64,000 nucleotides of DNA from Neelides folsomi (Eukaryota > Arthropoda > Collembola > Neelipleona > Neelidae), in contig JAQGBZ010000044.1 of assembly GCA_034687125.1 (NCBI GenBank), forward strand, positions 62,001 to 126,000, in the 5' to 3' direction. Below the pieces are notes generated by a model. That model was not told where the DNA came from, searched no databases, and saw nothing but the letters and a program-made list of their open reading frames with translations. Both the position numbers and the translations under genes were made by a program. Of the stretch, positions 14,701 through 27,448 are shown piece by piece. Positions within the stretch are counted from its first letter, which is position 1. Every line of letters starts with the position of its first letter.

Positions 14701-17700
14701 TTATTTAAGTTATATACCATGTAATGCTCACATATTTAATAGAGTACATACCTAGACATTTTTACCAAAATTTGAATCATAAAAGGATGAAGCATAAATT
14801 GATACCCTGAGTCACCATGCAGGTACTTTTCTTCAATTCTCAATTCGTCCCTGAAGTGGCTTTCATCATGCCAAACTGTCAAAAGTCACTAAATTGTTAT
14901 GACGTTCACAATTGTTAGACATCACTTACCTTTAACTAAATGCCATATGGTACATAACATATATTACATATTGTGCATATTTACAATTGTATAAATATTA
15001 TCATTTATATTAAGACTACTTTGAATTCACATAATGGAAGTTATAATAAAAAAGTAATTATATACAGACCATAAGTTGCTTTTTTATACGATTGTTTATT
15101 TAAAAAAGAAAGCAACTTATGGCCCACTCTGTATATAAATACATTATATTGTAGTAGTAATCTGTATTACTTATATTGTATAATTTTGTGTAGTAGATAA
15201 GATGGAATTTACAACTTATATGTTAATGAGACTCTTCTTTGTGTCTATATTGAAAATATATTTAAATTTTTGATGGTGAAAGTGGAATTGAAGTTTAAAT
15301 TATTTTTCCATGTAGAGTAATAACTATTATCGTAATATTAACTTTCATCTTTGTATTTAAACCAACTTCGACTTCCCATCTCTGCCCATTAGGTGTAAAA
15401 GTGTTGGACTAAAAGGGCGCGTAACTCGATTTTCCTCTTTGGAGAAAAGGAGTTGGATTAAGAAGGTGGGAAGTGTTTGCTAATTTCATTTTGACTCATT
15501 CTCATCCCCACACACCTGAGTATTTATTCAAAGATGGTGGGGGGGGGGGGGGGGTTGAGCGAGGATGTCTGGGACTTTCATTTAGAATGACGTTTCCCTC
15601 AATATGGGTTCCGTGAGTGAAATTGAAATGAGGGCAAACTTGGATTTTGGTCCTTTTTGGAGGAAATTGAGTATTGTGTGGTTTGGCAGCTTCTCCTCAA
15701 CTTGGCCCGGAGTATCTTCGAAGAACAAACGAGCCTCGAGCGACTCGTGAGTAAAATTATGAAAGAGGCAAAAGATCTTCTCAAGTGCGAGAGAGCAATC
15801 GTCTATCTACGGGACATACCGCTATATGAAGCTGTAAGTTACAATACTTATAATACTTAGATCAAAGTGTACTAAATATATAGATATTATGCATGGACCT
15901 ATGTAAATGTATGTTAGCTTATTTTTAATGGCTCTACCTTCAAAATTGTCAAAATCGGGATTCAAACTTTTTTCTTAATTCTTTGAGGTTTAGGCACTCG
16001 ATTTTAATAAATGGAAATGAATGGAAATAAATGGGCAGAATGTAATTAAATGTAATTGTTGGCGGTTCTTAACTTAAAATCTAGTTTTGTGTATTTAATG
16101 AACCGAAAAAGTTTTTAATTTGGTTGAGTCAGACGGGAAAAGTTTGGATGATCTTTTGGAGAAAGTTCCCAATGTTTTCAATGTTTTCTTGGTTTTAGAG
16201 TCAAATTGAGAAGATTCTGATGATGCCGTCTGTGTCGAACATCGGAGACCGAATGCCCCTGTGCAGGAGAGAGGTAAAGAACACATTGAAATACAATTCA
16301 TTTCTTCATTAAACAAAATTCCCCATTCCTTTCATTCTTATTTCCATATGGAATGAGCAACCGGACATGAATTACAAACAACATAAATCGAGAATATTTT
16401 AAGAATGTAAAATATGTAGGTGTGTGAAGATGAATCTAAATCTTTGGTTTAAATCATCATCTGGGAGAAATTAACAATTTTTGAATAAAATTTAACTAAC
16501 CTAACCTATCCTACTCAATTTAACTCACCTAACCAATCCTGCTGAATTTAAGAACAAACACAATCTGAATAATAATAATTTTAATAATGTAATGTTTGAT
16601 GAGTTAATTTGGGATAATTAGGAAATATAAAATTTTGCTTAAATTTGTTAAATTTGTTCTGAGTATGTTAAAGGCCTTAAAGTTAATGATTTCGGGGTTT
16701 TTGAGACCAAGGGAGTTTGGTAAAAATTGTGTAAAGATGAATTTCCTTGTTCGTCATTTCCTCGTAATTTTCCCAACTTCCTGAGACCAAGTTTTTATGC
16801 GGATGACTCGTTTGAAAGCATTGAAATGAGTTTTTGCCCCCGAGGAGTTTCGCCAATTGTTCACCTTCATTCCTTTCTCCAACAGTTCAACAAAAGGAAT
16901 TGAATTTAAAAGTAATTAGAGAAAATTTCCTAATTGCTACAAATCTAAATAGTTCAAAGTTGATCAATAGCAAAACCTCATATAAGAGAAAAGCTCTAGG
17001 AGTTTAATACAATTTTACTATTAATTATTATTATAAGTACCAACTTATTTAATGCATATTTACATAAGTAATTTCTGCTTAGTTAATTTATTTAACCCAA
17101 TTTATTAAATATTTTAGAGCAAGACTGTGACTATGAGAGAAGTGCTTAGAGAAAAGGTTTGAACAATTTTTATTGACTTTTCTTCCTTTTACTTGGTGTG
17201 ATGAAGGGAGTGTTCGCATAGGACTCTATTTAAAATCTCTACAGGGTGTCCATTTTGAACTCGTTTTTGAGCTGTCTGAAGGATGTGAAAAAGAAGTTCG
17301 CCGTCCCTCAGCGAACGAAATAGAAAATTCTCCTTTAACTCAAATTGCCAAATATGTGGCCACGACGAGTGAGATTTTGAATATTGGCGATGCAATTCGA
17401 TGGTATTCGGAATCAGTCGAGATGATTTCTCCAACAACTGAAATCGTCCCTTCCTCGTCCAACTACAATGTTCTCCCAAAGAGCATTCTTTGCATGCCAA
17501 TTTACAACGGACAACGACAGGTCATTGGAGTTGCTCAGCTCATCAACAAAGTAAGGAAATCACCATGGAATTAAAAAATTGTTAAATAACCTTTTAATTA
17601 ATCATTTAATTAGTGATTAAAATTGTAAAAACCCAAAATCGTCATAGTAAATAATTTAATTAGGAAAATAGCCAACCGTTCACGGACTCTGATGCGAATA

Positions 17701-20700
17701 CCTTTGAAGCATTTGCCATCTTCTGCGGATTGGGGATTCACAATACCCAACTTTACGAGTCAGCATGTGAGAGTTTTTCTCTTAATTATATTCCCATTTA
17801 TGTTCCTTTCATCATTGTTATTTTAAAGGTAAATTGATGGCGAAGCAAAGCGTAGCATTGGATTGCTTATCTTACCATGCAACAGCAACCCCCGAAGACA
17901 CCGAGAGACTCCGAAAGGGAGAAATCCCATCTTCGGTCCATTACAACCTCTACAGGTATTCCAGAGTCATCAATTGTCCACCACCTTTACATTCATTCAT
18001 TTCAGTTATAGCTTCAATGACTTTTCATTATCCGACGTCGACACGTGCAAAGCGACGATTCGAATGTTTCTCGAGCTCAATTTGGTCCAAGAGTTCCATA
18101 TACCATATACTGTAAGCATACATTCCTATTTACATCGCTAAATAATCCAATAATCCAATTCATATAAATTATAATAATAACATGCTTTCAACATTTACTC
18201 TATATAATAAATATATTCATATTTGTATGTGTACTTACTTTCCTGTAGCTAATAGACCTACATTAGTAAAGCTTGTAAAGCGTGAGTTGAACAAATTAAG
18301 TATAAATGGTTCTTTCCTATTAACTAATATAACTTACATTCAGTGCAGTTAAGTAATAGTAAATACAATGTCGTGTTTTACCTATAAGTCTACATTGTGG
18401 AAGTTTTGATTAATGTCATGAAATTGAATGAGTTTTGTGGAGTCGATGAAATGATTATGAAAATGAGAGACATTTGATTGACAACATTGACAAGTGGTTA
18501 CAAACCTGAGGAAATAGACTTTCAGCATCACAATGTTCAATACACTCAGATAAGTAATATATAAATATGTGAGTAACTACAAATGGTATATATATACTGT
18601 ACTGTACTCTACTTAGTATATATACTATATGTATATACTGGTGCTATATAGTATAATATATATGGTACTATATAGAGTAGGTATGCCTATGTATGTAGTA
18701 ACTTGTATGTTTTCATATGTAGGAAATTGTTTTGAAAGTCTTCCATTTTCCAAAATTTCTTTTCCGGTCGGATGATTTGAAATTGTTGAAAATGTTTCTC
18801 GATTTCTTTTTTATCCAATAACTCCTTTTAACTCTTAATGATAATCCCCTAATTTTTGAATGACCAAAAAAGGAGGAATGTCCCAATTGTGGATCTGATA
18901 TATCTCAGCCCTGTAAAAGTAATATATCTCATATATATGGTGTATGTAGTTGTATATAATAGAGTTAAGTAGTAGAATGTGTCGTATCGACCCCAAAGGC
19001 TGTTCCATTTCCTCAGCACCAGCGGAACTCCTCTTGGTTAAGTTCTCTTCTGGGCATTTATAAATTGAGTCTCTACTTAATTCCCATCTCACAGTCCCAT
19101 CGATCCCTCACTTGACCTCACAGAAGACGGAGGAACAATTTTGAAAAGACACCTTCGGGGAATTTGTTCATAATGGGACATTCAGAATTATCCCCTCGAG
19201 ATCTTCACAACTTTTCCGTCTCACTCCGTCGACTCATGCAAATATTAATTAGATCCTTATTTGTATTAATTCGCCTAATTTATCCTCCTTGGGAAATCAT
19301 CTCCTTAAACATTGTGGGCTAAAGATCCTTCGCAAATAATTTCTCAAACTCTTTCTCAACACTTGTGTTGAACATAAGAAGTTATTAATAAATTCATAAG
19401 CATAATATACCATAATATGTATATGCACAGGATAATTAATACATGGCTTTAGTAAAATATGGGAAGAACATTCTTAAACTTTCCTAAAGTTAAATTCACA
19501 AACTCACACTACATTAATAAATGAATTATTTATATCAAGTATTCATAGCGAAGGTATTTGTAGTGGAAATGACAATTTGTACAGATATTTAAGTAGAGGA
19601 GCAAATTGAGGATAACAATTTCTTAGCATTAGAGTATATTAGATATATTTATATATTAGGTAAGTACATATATAACAATAGGAGTAATATTTCATTTTCT
19701 GATATAACTGAAATAAGGTGAGGTTTGTAAATGAATGAACCTTTTGTGTATTAAGGTTCTTTGCCGTTGGGTGTTGAGCGTAAAGAAGAATTATAGACCA
19801 GTGAAATATCACAACTGGCGCCATGCTTTCAATGTTGCCCAAACAATGTTCACCGTTCTCAAGACAGGAAAAATGGAACAATTCCTCGATGATCTCGACG
19901 TAGGATATTTTTTATTAAATCTCATCATTTTTACTAAATTGTCAGTATTTAGCTGATTTATTTAATCAACTAAATACTGACAATTTACTAAACTCTAGTT
20001 ATGATAATGGATAAATAATAATTATTTTAATTGATTTAGATCCTTGGCTTAATGGTCGCTTGTCTTTCTCATGATCTCGACCATCGAGGTGAGTTTTTGT
20101 CTCCATTGTTGAATGTGATTTAAAATGTTTGTATTGGTCAGGGACGAACAATGCGTTCCAACAACAGTCGGCTTCTCCGTTGGCTGTCTTGTACTCGACC
20201 TCCACCATGGAACATCATCACTTTGACCAATGTGTAATGATCCTATCCTCAGAGGGAAACAACATTTTCCAGGTTACAAATCCTTTAACTATTTTCCCTA
20301 CATATCTAAAAACTTATCGAATATATAAAAACTATACATTATACATTGTTCCTAATACTATACATTATGTATATATACACTTTATGTATTACACATAGTG
20401 AAAGTTGGGTGTATGTGAGTTGAATTACAAATATAATATAGGTTTAACATACATTTTTAGTATTTGTGCTATACATGTATAGTGTATGTATATACATATA
20501 TATATATGTAGTATGAATATACAAGTATAGTAAGGTTGTATGTACTAGTAAAGTTTTTCTATACCAAGTTGGTAAATAAGTTATCTTATATAAGTTCTAA
20601 TATAAGTTTAAGTTTGTTGTATTGGGGGAAAGGATTGACCTTGTGGGGTTGTTTGTAAGTTTGTTGGTAATTAGCGAGTTGAAAGTGTTTTTTGGTCACA

Positions 20701-23638
20701 GGATCTCTCAGCAGACAATTACCGTAAAGTGATGAAGATTGTGGAGAAGTCGATTCTCTCCACTGACCTCGCGGCTTACTTTCGCAAAAAGGACCGATTC
20801 ATTGAGTTGATTGACGAAGGAGAAATTGCCTGGCAAGGAGATGAGAAAAAAGATCGTAAGACATTTCAAAATACTTTCTTTCCTCCCCAACATGCATTTC
20901 CCATTACCAGTTTCAAAGTGATATGACCATTCTTTCACCGCCTTCTTTCACTACATTTACACTTAACATACATCTCACATATACAATAAATAAGTATAAT
21001 GTGTGAGATTATGTATGGCATATGGCGATATATATAAGTACAGTATAGGATAAAGGAAGCATTAGGAGCTTTGAGATTTTGACCAATTAATCCTCTTAAT
21101 TCATAAAAGGGGTAATTAAAGTCTTACAACTTCCAACTCAATCAACTTTCATCATGCGGGATTTTTTTCTCTCCATTTCACAATAAAAATACAATTGAAG
21201 CACGTTTGGGCACAAAAGCCCAATTTCCCATTGAACTACAGAGAAAGCAGAGAGCAATAAACACGCTACAACGCGTTTCATTATTAACTTTATAATTACC
21301 CAATTACTGACGATTTTTTATATACTTACAATGCACCATGCATACATACAATGCAATAGTAGTTTGATAGTTCAATGTGTATTTGAACCATTGAAACTCA
21401 TCATGACATCGGTCGATTCGAATTGGGCCGTTTTATTATAGCCATCATATTTTTTATATCCCTTACGTGAATAGAATATATAGGTCGAGAGGATACTATG
21501 TAAGTACATGTACTTATTGTATAGACTCTTTTATATACTAAAAACATCTAAAGTTCATACATATAAAAATCTCATTGGTTTCATAAATCAACTTCTAATG
21601 TATATTTATTAATGATTAAACAAAATTTATAAATGAAGAAGTCAAAGTGATTTTTATCATCTTTATGATTTTTGGTTCGATTGAGACTCTGAATTTTTGG
21701 TAAATCTTTTTCCTTAATTTATTGTCATTTGGGTTTTTGTTTTCCTCCTTGATCCCTCCACCTGGGTCGGGAGTTGTCGGGCGGTTGGATGGTGAAGGGC
21801 GTGGGGCCTCGACCGATCGATGACTTCAACATGCAGATGCTCAGAGGGCCACTTGGAAACAAAAGGATCCTCCCTGCATTCTCATCCACACTTTCTCACC
21901 TACAAACTCCAATCCCCTTTTGATTTCTAATCAGATGTGAAGAATGAATGTTTGGTTCCAGTTTTGTGCGGGATGATGATGACAGCCTGCGATGTGGCGG
22001 CGATCGCCAAACCATGGGAAATTCAACATAAAATTGCCAAGCTTGTGGCGGACGAATTCTTCGACCAGGGGGACCTCGAGAAAGAACAGCTGAACCAACA
22101 GCCCCTTGTGAGACGATCAATAGAACATCTATACCCCTATTAAGATAGAACAAAATCAATCTAAATCAGTCATTACCACTATCAACACATCTCGACTTAG
22201 TCAGAAGATCTTAAAAAAATTTAACTGGTTTCACAAACAAACTTTCCATACTATACTTTGTAGTACATATAAGAATACATATGAAATGTATGCGTACCTT
22301 TATATATACAGAGAGTTAATGAGAATTTTAAAGATATTTACAAACATTTTTAATTTTGAGGAAATTAAACTCATACTAATTATGAAACTAGAGCTAATTA
22401 TTAATTAATTAACAATTAATTAACAAACTAAACAGATTACTATTAGTCCTTTACCTGTAGATTACTTCTATAGTGAACTTTTTAGTAAGTAAACTTATAC
22501 AAATTTGTATCTAAAGTATAGATATGTAGATGCGTACTTTATGTATGTATTCTATATATATACGATGTGTATATAGAGATGTAGGTATTTACTATACCAT
22601 GTATTCTATGTATGTATTTAAGTATTTACACATATGTATAAGTATGACATACACATAGAGCGTACTAGTATGTAGATGTATTCATATAGGGAGATATTTT
22701 AATTATTACATAGAGTAAAATAAATGAGTAAAAACTTTCCATGACCTAAATGTTTTAAACTTATTGAGTGTGTTGGTAATTAGTGAAATTAGATCTCTAT
22801 TTGTTAAAAAGAAGTTTGAAGAAAAAACTTTTTTAATTATCCTTCCAGGCCATGATGGACCGAGAGAAGAAGGATGAGCTGCCCAAAATGCAACTTGGGT
22901 TTATTGATGTGATATGTTTGCCCCTGTACAAGGTGAGAATTATTTGGATTAAATCATCTTTATTTCCTGGGATTGGTTGTATCTGGGATTTGTATTTATT
23001 TGTACATGGAGAGTCTCACAGGGATTGACCTTTTTGAATCTGAGCTTTGGTTCAAAGGACAATACATAAATTCATTTCTCCCAAATGGAGTTGAATACAT
23101 ATGAAAATTGTGTAGGTTTTGTGCGAAACTTTCCCTTGGCTTTGTCCGTTGTTGGATGGGTGCAACGCGAACCGACAGAATTGGCAGGATTTGGCTGAGA
23201 AAGTGGACATGGGACTCACATGGATCGACTACGATGTCATTGAAAAACCCGTAGAGGAATTTACGAGTAAGTTCAAACCTAAATATTCCCACACTCACAA
23301 ATCATATTCAAAATGTATGAGAAAGGATCATACAACTCGGATCATACATGAGAATTATGAGATATATGGTATAGATATATGATAGAGAAATATTAAAAAT
23401 GCAAAATGTAAACCTTTTGCAAATTTAACGGTAATAATTTTTGTTAGGAACTTGTGAGCCAACTGACGTGTCGTTTGTTGTGACAACTCTCAATTCCCCC
23501 GCTGTCCCCGAAGCACCCCGAGGAAACCGGTGGAAACTCCGGCGTCTGTTCCGAGAGCAATCAGACACCCGAATAGAGAAAAGTAAAAAATCACCCGGGA
23601 GGGAAACTCCGAATAAACACCATTGCTCCATCTCATAG
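8771..23638 (+). CDS. Pde6: cGMP-type 3',5'-cyclic phosphodiesterase, dual GAF, CaaX end (Pde6-like)
   Basis: Nineteen exons give 918 residues in one frame: 8771-9212, 11006-11118, 12469-12630, 13162-13251, 15690-15833, 16199-16273, 17118-17156, 17245-17550, 17664-17766, 17829-17955, 18006-18111, 19756-19899, 20040-20088, 20142-20272, 20702-20855, 21962-22107, 22849-22932, 23116-23266 and 23448-23638. GAF-A spans about residues 85-260, GAF-B about 275-480 and the HD-type catalytic domain about 495-855. Visible catalytic residues are His588 and His592 (YHNWRHAFN), His628-Asp629 (HDLDHRG), Asp739 (TACDV) and the nucleotide-selecting Gln792 ([10 protein letters not shown]). The enzyme hydrolyses cGMP, possibly also cAMP. 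The last four residues, Cys-Ser-Ile-Ser, form a CaaX box, so farnesylation and membrane attachment are expected, as known for Drosophila Pde6. PDE11 is the main alternative name. Introns are long and repeat-bearing. Confidence 0.92.
9691..9745. repeat. 11-bp tandem repeat, five copies
   Basis: Five consecutive units of the form ACCTTATACGT / ACCTTACATGT / ACCTTATATGT / ACCTTATGTGT / ACCTTATACGT lie in intron 1 of the phosphodiesterase gene. This is an ordinary minisatellite by appearance. Confidence 0.8.
13458..13469 (+). repeat. half copy of the ACAGGGTGGGCC repeat end
   Basis: The exact string ACAGGGTGGGCC lies in intron 4 of the phosphodiesterase gene. No inverted partner is visible nearby, so this is a truncated or decayed copy. 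Confidence 0.45.
15062..15135. mobile_element. short palindromic MITE, copy 2
   Basis: It begins ATACAGACCATAAGTTGC and ends GCAACTTATGGCCCACTCTG. It is close to the reverse complement of the element at 3594-3670, including the shared core around ACGATTGTTTATT. It lies in intron 4 of the phosphodiesterase gene. Confidence 0.75.
15539..15554 (+). repeat. run of 16 G
   Basis: An uninterrupted G homopolymer sits about 135 bases before phosphodiesterase exon 5. It is striking in such an A/T-rich intron. It may form a quadruplex or may be a sequencing or assembly length artefact. Confidence 0.9.
19936..19988. repeat. long perfect hairpin in intron 12
   Basis: AAATTGTCAGTATTTAG is followed after about 17 bases by CTAAATACTGACAATTT, its exact inverse. 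The pair begins about 36 bases after the donor of phosphodiesterase exon 12. It could be a minimal foldback element or an RNA structure near the splice site. Confidence 0.8.
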
Positions 23639-24728
23639 TTGAATTCCTCAAAACGGACAAGTTTCACAAAATCAACGTTCCATTCAAATCTTATATTTTA
23701 TATTCATTTTATGAACAAAATTCATAATTTAATATTAAAATGTTCAATTTAAAATAAGATAATTAATTAAATATTATATAAATTTAATATGTGTATAGGT
23801 TACATTACATGGCATCTAGTATAAATGTTAAAATAATAAATACACTTATTACCATATATGTACCAATGGTAGCTGTTGTATGGTGCCATACAAGTCTAAA
23901 CATTTGGATATTTAATATAAGTAGGTGTTTAGAAATTTATAAGCTAATTGGTTTATATGGCATATTCATCAATTACTAAAATGCTATTCAAGCTAAATGA
24001 AAGAAATGGAATCCCTTTACGTGAAAAAATGCTTAAAATATTACACCGATATGAAATCTCTTTTGATATAAAATTAAAATCCCGCTTAATCTTCATTGTG
24101 TGCTTAAAGTTTAAATATCAGGTACTTGGTAAAAATATACAATAAAGGTGGATAATTATTAAATTACAAATAAAATGGATACATTACTTATAAATACGAC
24201 TAATGTTAATTTCTCATTGATATTCATTTCCCCTTGTTGGATTCATCAGTGCAATTATGATAAAACATTAATTATGACTACTTTGCGTCCATTTAATAAA
24301 ACAATTGATATTTAGATGATGGTGGATATATGAATTTTTGGTGGATTTAAATGAAAGATCAAACCTTTAAAACAACAAATTTTCTCTTGTCAAGACGATC
24401 ACAATAAAATTTGACATGTAAATAATTTACCAATCATTAAAAAGTTGTTCACCAGCGAACATTCTTCTCACATCGAGATAATTCATTTTTATAAAAGATT
24501 AAATTAAAATGGTTACTAGTTAATTTAAAATTGCATGATTCACATGCAATTTTTTTTAAAATTATACAAATATATGTAGTATCATTATTCCACTTTTATA
24601 CTTTCATATAATTTACATCATTCAACAATATAATTTTGAAATATGTGTTATACATTTTGGTAATCCAATTAAGTCATAACAATTAGTTCATAAAATACGT
24701 AATTAGCAATTATCAGTCTTGAATAAAA
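23639..24728. other. convergent spacer between phosphodiesterase and Nup50
   Basis: Both neighbouring genes end here, so it holds their 3' untranslated regions. It is very A/T-rich, with several AATAAA-like motifs on each strand. I see no gene; short open frames at 23791-23979 and 23948-24145 look like chance. Confidence 0.6.
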
Positions 24729-26957
24729 TTAAGATTGGGACTGTGCCGCAATCAAAACATCTAGCAGGGCGTCACACGCATCGGAATCTTTGACTCTGAT
24801 CAGCATCGGCGTCGGTTTGTTTTTATTTCCAGCACATGGCGGTTCAATTGTCATCACGTTGTTTTTTCCCATTTTGCTCAACATCGTGTCTTCGGTGATC
24901 AACATGTTCAACATTAAAGTTCCCAAATTGTTCTCAGCTCGGACGATCAATTGATGTTTCCCATTTTCCAACTTCTTCAGATACAATTTCCCAACTCCCC
25001 CATCTTTGTAATCCTCATTAAATTTGCGGAACAGTTTGACCCTAAGGATTTAAAATTAAAATTACTAATTAATCAAGTTATTTAATTAAGAAATATAGAC
25101 GAAATTAATCTTAAAATTAATTCCTAAAATTAACCTTGTCTCATAAATGGCATCTTCCTCGGTCACAGGAACAAATTCAACTTTGGGAGGTTCGACCGGC
25201 CCGTCGTCGTCGTCGGTGGTACCAGTTGAGGAAGTTGAAGGAGTTGGAGTTGGAGTTGCTCCATTATTCTGCCCCATTCCAAATGAGAAAAATGGTTTTG
25301 TGCTGGTTGTTGTCGCAGCAGAAGAGAACGCCGGCATGTTGAAGCTGAATTTTGGTCCAGTTGGAATTTCCTCAACATTTCTCTTCGCTTCTTCATTTGG
25401 CTCTTTTGGTTTCGATTCCTGAGGTTTGAGCCCAAACGAGAATAATTTCGTCCCAACAGTCGGAGTTTTCTGAGAGGTCTGGGAGGAAAGCGGCGTGGTC
25501 GGAATTCCCATTGAATTCTGCGGCATGAAACTGAAATTCATTCCCGTGTTGTTTGGAGTAAAATTCGGACCATCTCCAGAAATTGTCGGTATTTGTCCTG
25601 CGGGGGAATTTTCAGATCGGCCTCTGTCAGTAATGAGAGTCATAATCGATGGAATGGTCGTGGCATTTCCCATCGGTGAACTTTCTGGTGAAGAATCTTT
25701 GACTAACTCAGAGTTGTTGGTCTCGTCGATGATGTCTTCCATTTTCTTGAAATAAGTTCCAAGAGTTTCAAATGTCACTTCCCCATTGGTGGAATTGACA
25801 TGTAAGTTGTCGGCAAAAGGATTGTCCAAGATCTTCTTTGTGTGAGATAAATAATCCCCCATGAGGGGAACCAAACAGCTGTCGGCACTTTTCTTCAAGC
25901 TCTCAGTCACACCTTTGAGGAAACTGAGATTGAGCTGAGTCATTTCCTCCTTCACCTTTTCCTTCGTGGCCTCCAATGGGAAATTTCTCTCGCCAGGAAT
26001 TTCAGTCGTGTCAAGATGGAATTCTTCCTTTTCTGACTCAGAGTCGCTGTTGGTGTTGTCAGTGTTGGTATTCACCATCGGCATTAAACTTTGACCTCCA
26101 ATGTCTTCCAAGCCACCAGTGTTGGGTCCGTTGTTAAGCCCAAAAGGAAACATTGCCGTCGTAATTCCCATACTGTTGCCAAAGGTTGACACAGGTTGGA
26201 CAGGCGCGGATGGCAAAGCTCTAATGGTCGTTGGTGGTGATGGAACAGGATTTGATGTCTTAGGAGTTCCTCCAGATAAACTTGTCGGAGTAATTGTTGG
26301 AGTCATTGTTGGAGTCATTGTCGGAGTCATTGACGGAGTCGGAATATTCTTTGATGACCCTCCCATCGGCAATGAAGAATTTAAAGGACTCGTGGATGCA
26401 GTTCCAGAAGCTCCAAATGGCGATGTTGAAAAAGCAGATTGAGAACTCGCAGTATGAAAAGAACTTCCAATGGGCGAAGAAGCCGCAGACAGAAAAGGAG
26501 TCGAATTCCCGGAGGAAATTGGAACAAATCCGGCAAAGGTAGCAAACGGACTCGGTTTGTCACCACCACTCTCAGAATTTTGGCCGTGCTAATAAAAAAA
26601 ACAATTGTTTGGTTGTTTAATTGTTATTTAATAGCTATTTAATAATTATCTAGTAATTTAATAGTTGTTTAATAGTTATCTAGTTATTTAATAGTAATTT
26701 AATATCTTAGTAAATTAGTAATCTTTTGAATAAGATCAATATGTAAAAGGTAAAATAGGAATTTTATCAATTGGAATGGATTTAATGGAATTAATTAAAT
26801 ATTTGCTAATGGCCATTACATGTCTTTTAGAAACTAAAATTTTCCTTCTTGAAAGCTCCTTAGCTGAGGCTTTCTGGAAAGTTCCAGCTTCCTCTTCGTC
26901 GTCTTCTTCATTCCAATTCTCGTGGTTGAGATCACTTTGAGCGTTTCGTTTAGGCAT
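24729..26957 (-). CDS. Nup50: nucleoporin Nup50 (Npap60)
   Basis: Three minus-strand exons are read: 26957-26820, 26588-25135 and 25041-24729, giving 634 residues in one frame. The start (MPKRNAQSDLNHENW) followed by an acidic run and EAGTF is the typical Nup50 N-terminus that binds importin-alpha. The middle is Ser/Thr/Pro/Gly-rich with scattered FG and FxFG-type motifs (FPFG, FSFG). The C-terminal part from about residue 510 is a Ran-binding domain of the RanBP1 fold (GKLYLKKLENGKHQLIVRAE, NLGTLMLNMLI, PTPMLIRVK). The protein works at the nuclear basket of the pore, displacing cargo from importin-alpha. It is longer than the usual vertebrate protein of about 470 residues, owing to the expanded middle and a small TPTM repeat. 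The start is fixed by the conserved N-terminus. Confidence 0.95.
26285..26342. repeat. coding 12-bp minisatellite in Nup50
   Basis: Tandem GGAGTCATTGTY units on the plus strand read as TPTMTPTMTPTITPT in Nup50, around residues 130-146. The frame is kept, so it is a polymorphism-prone coding repeat. Confidence 0.75.
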
Positions 26958-27448
26958 CTGTGGAAGAAAGGTTATTTGTGTTATTTTACCAACTGTCAGT
27001 CAAACCAGTAAATTTAAATTTAAATAATGGACTTTTAAGTGGAGTTTGAAGCTGAAACAATGGGGCTTTTGTTTATGCTTACAATCACCGGTGTCGCGAA
27101 GTGAAAGATCTAAAATGAATATTCTTATGAAACTCTTGTATATGGATAGAATGGAAGCGAATGAAGGTGTTTATTAATTAATGTCTCTCATTACCTGTCT
27201 TTGTAAAATTAAATTTAGTATAATTATGGTGAATTCCGACCGCACGCTTCTTTTGCTTTTAGGGAAAATGTGAGAGTTTGTCCAATCGCAGGATCTATCC
27301 TCTGCCCAATTGTCTCATTCACCCAAAGTTCAATTGGAGGTTTTTAATATTTTAATGTTAATTTTATTATAGATTTTGTCGATTCATTCCAAATTCAAGA
27401 TGTGTGTAATATGACAATTTGTTAGGTCAACCAATATGTTTATAAATG
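26958..27448. other. spacer between Nup50 start and next minus gene
   Basis: It holds the Nup50 5' flank and the 3' end of the upstream minus-strand gene. A more G/C-rich patch near 27061-27110 could be promoter sequence. No gene or clear core promoter motif is seen. Confidence 0.5.

Noticed and set aside
16490-16550. CTAACCTAACC and related strings, possible interstitial telomere repeat
   Set aside because: Only about two exact CCTAA units occur and the rest is a degenerate direct repeat; too little to call TTAGG telomeric sequence.
25136-26642. Several plus-strand frames opposite Nup50
   Set aside because: They are antisense to the Ser/Thr/Pro-rich repeat exon and show repeat-derived composition only.
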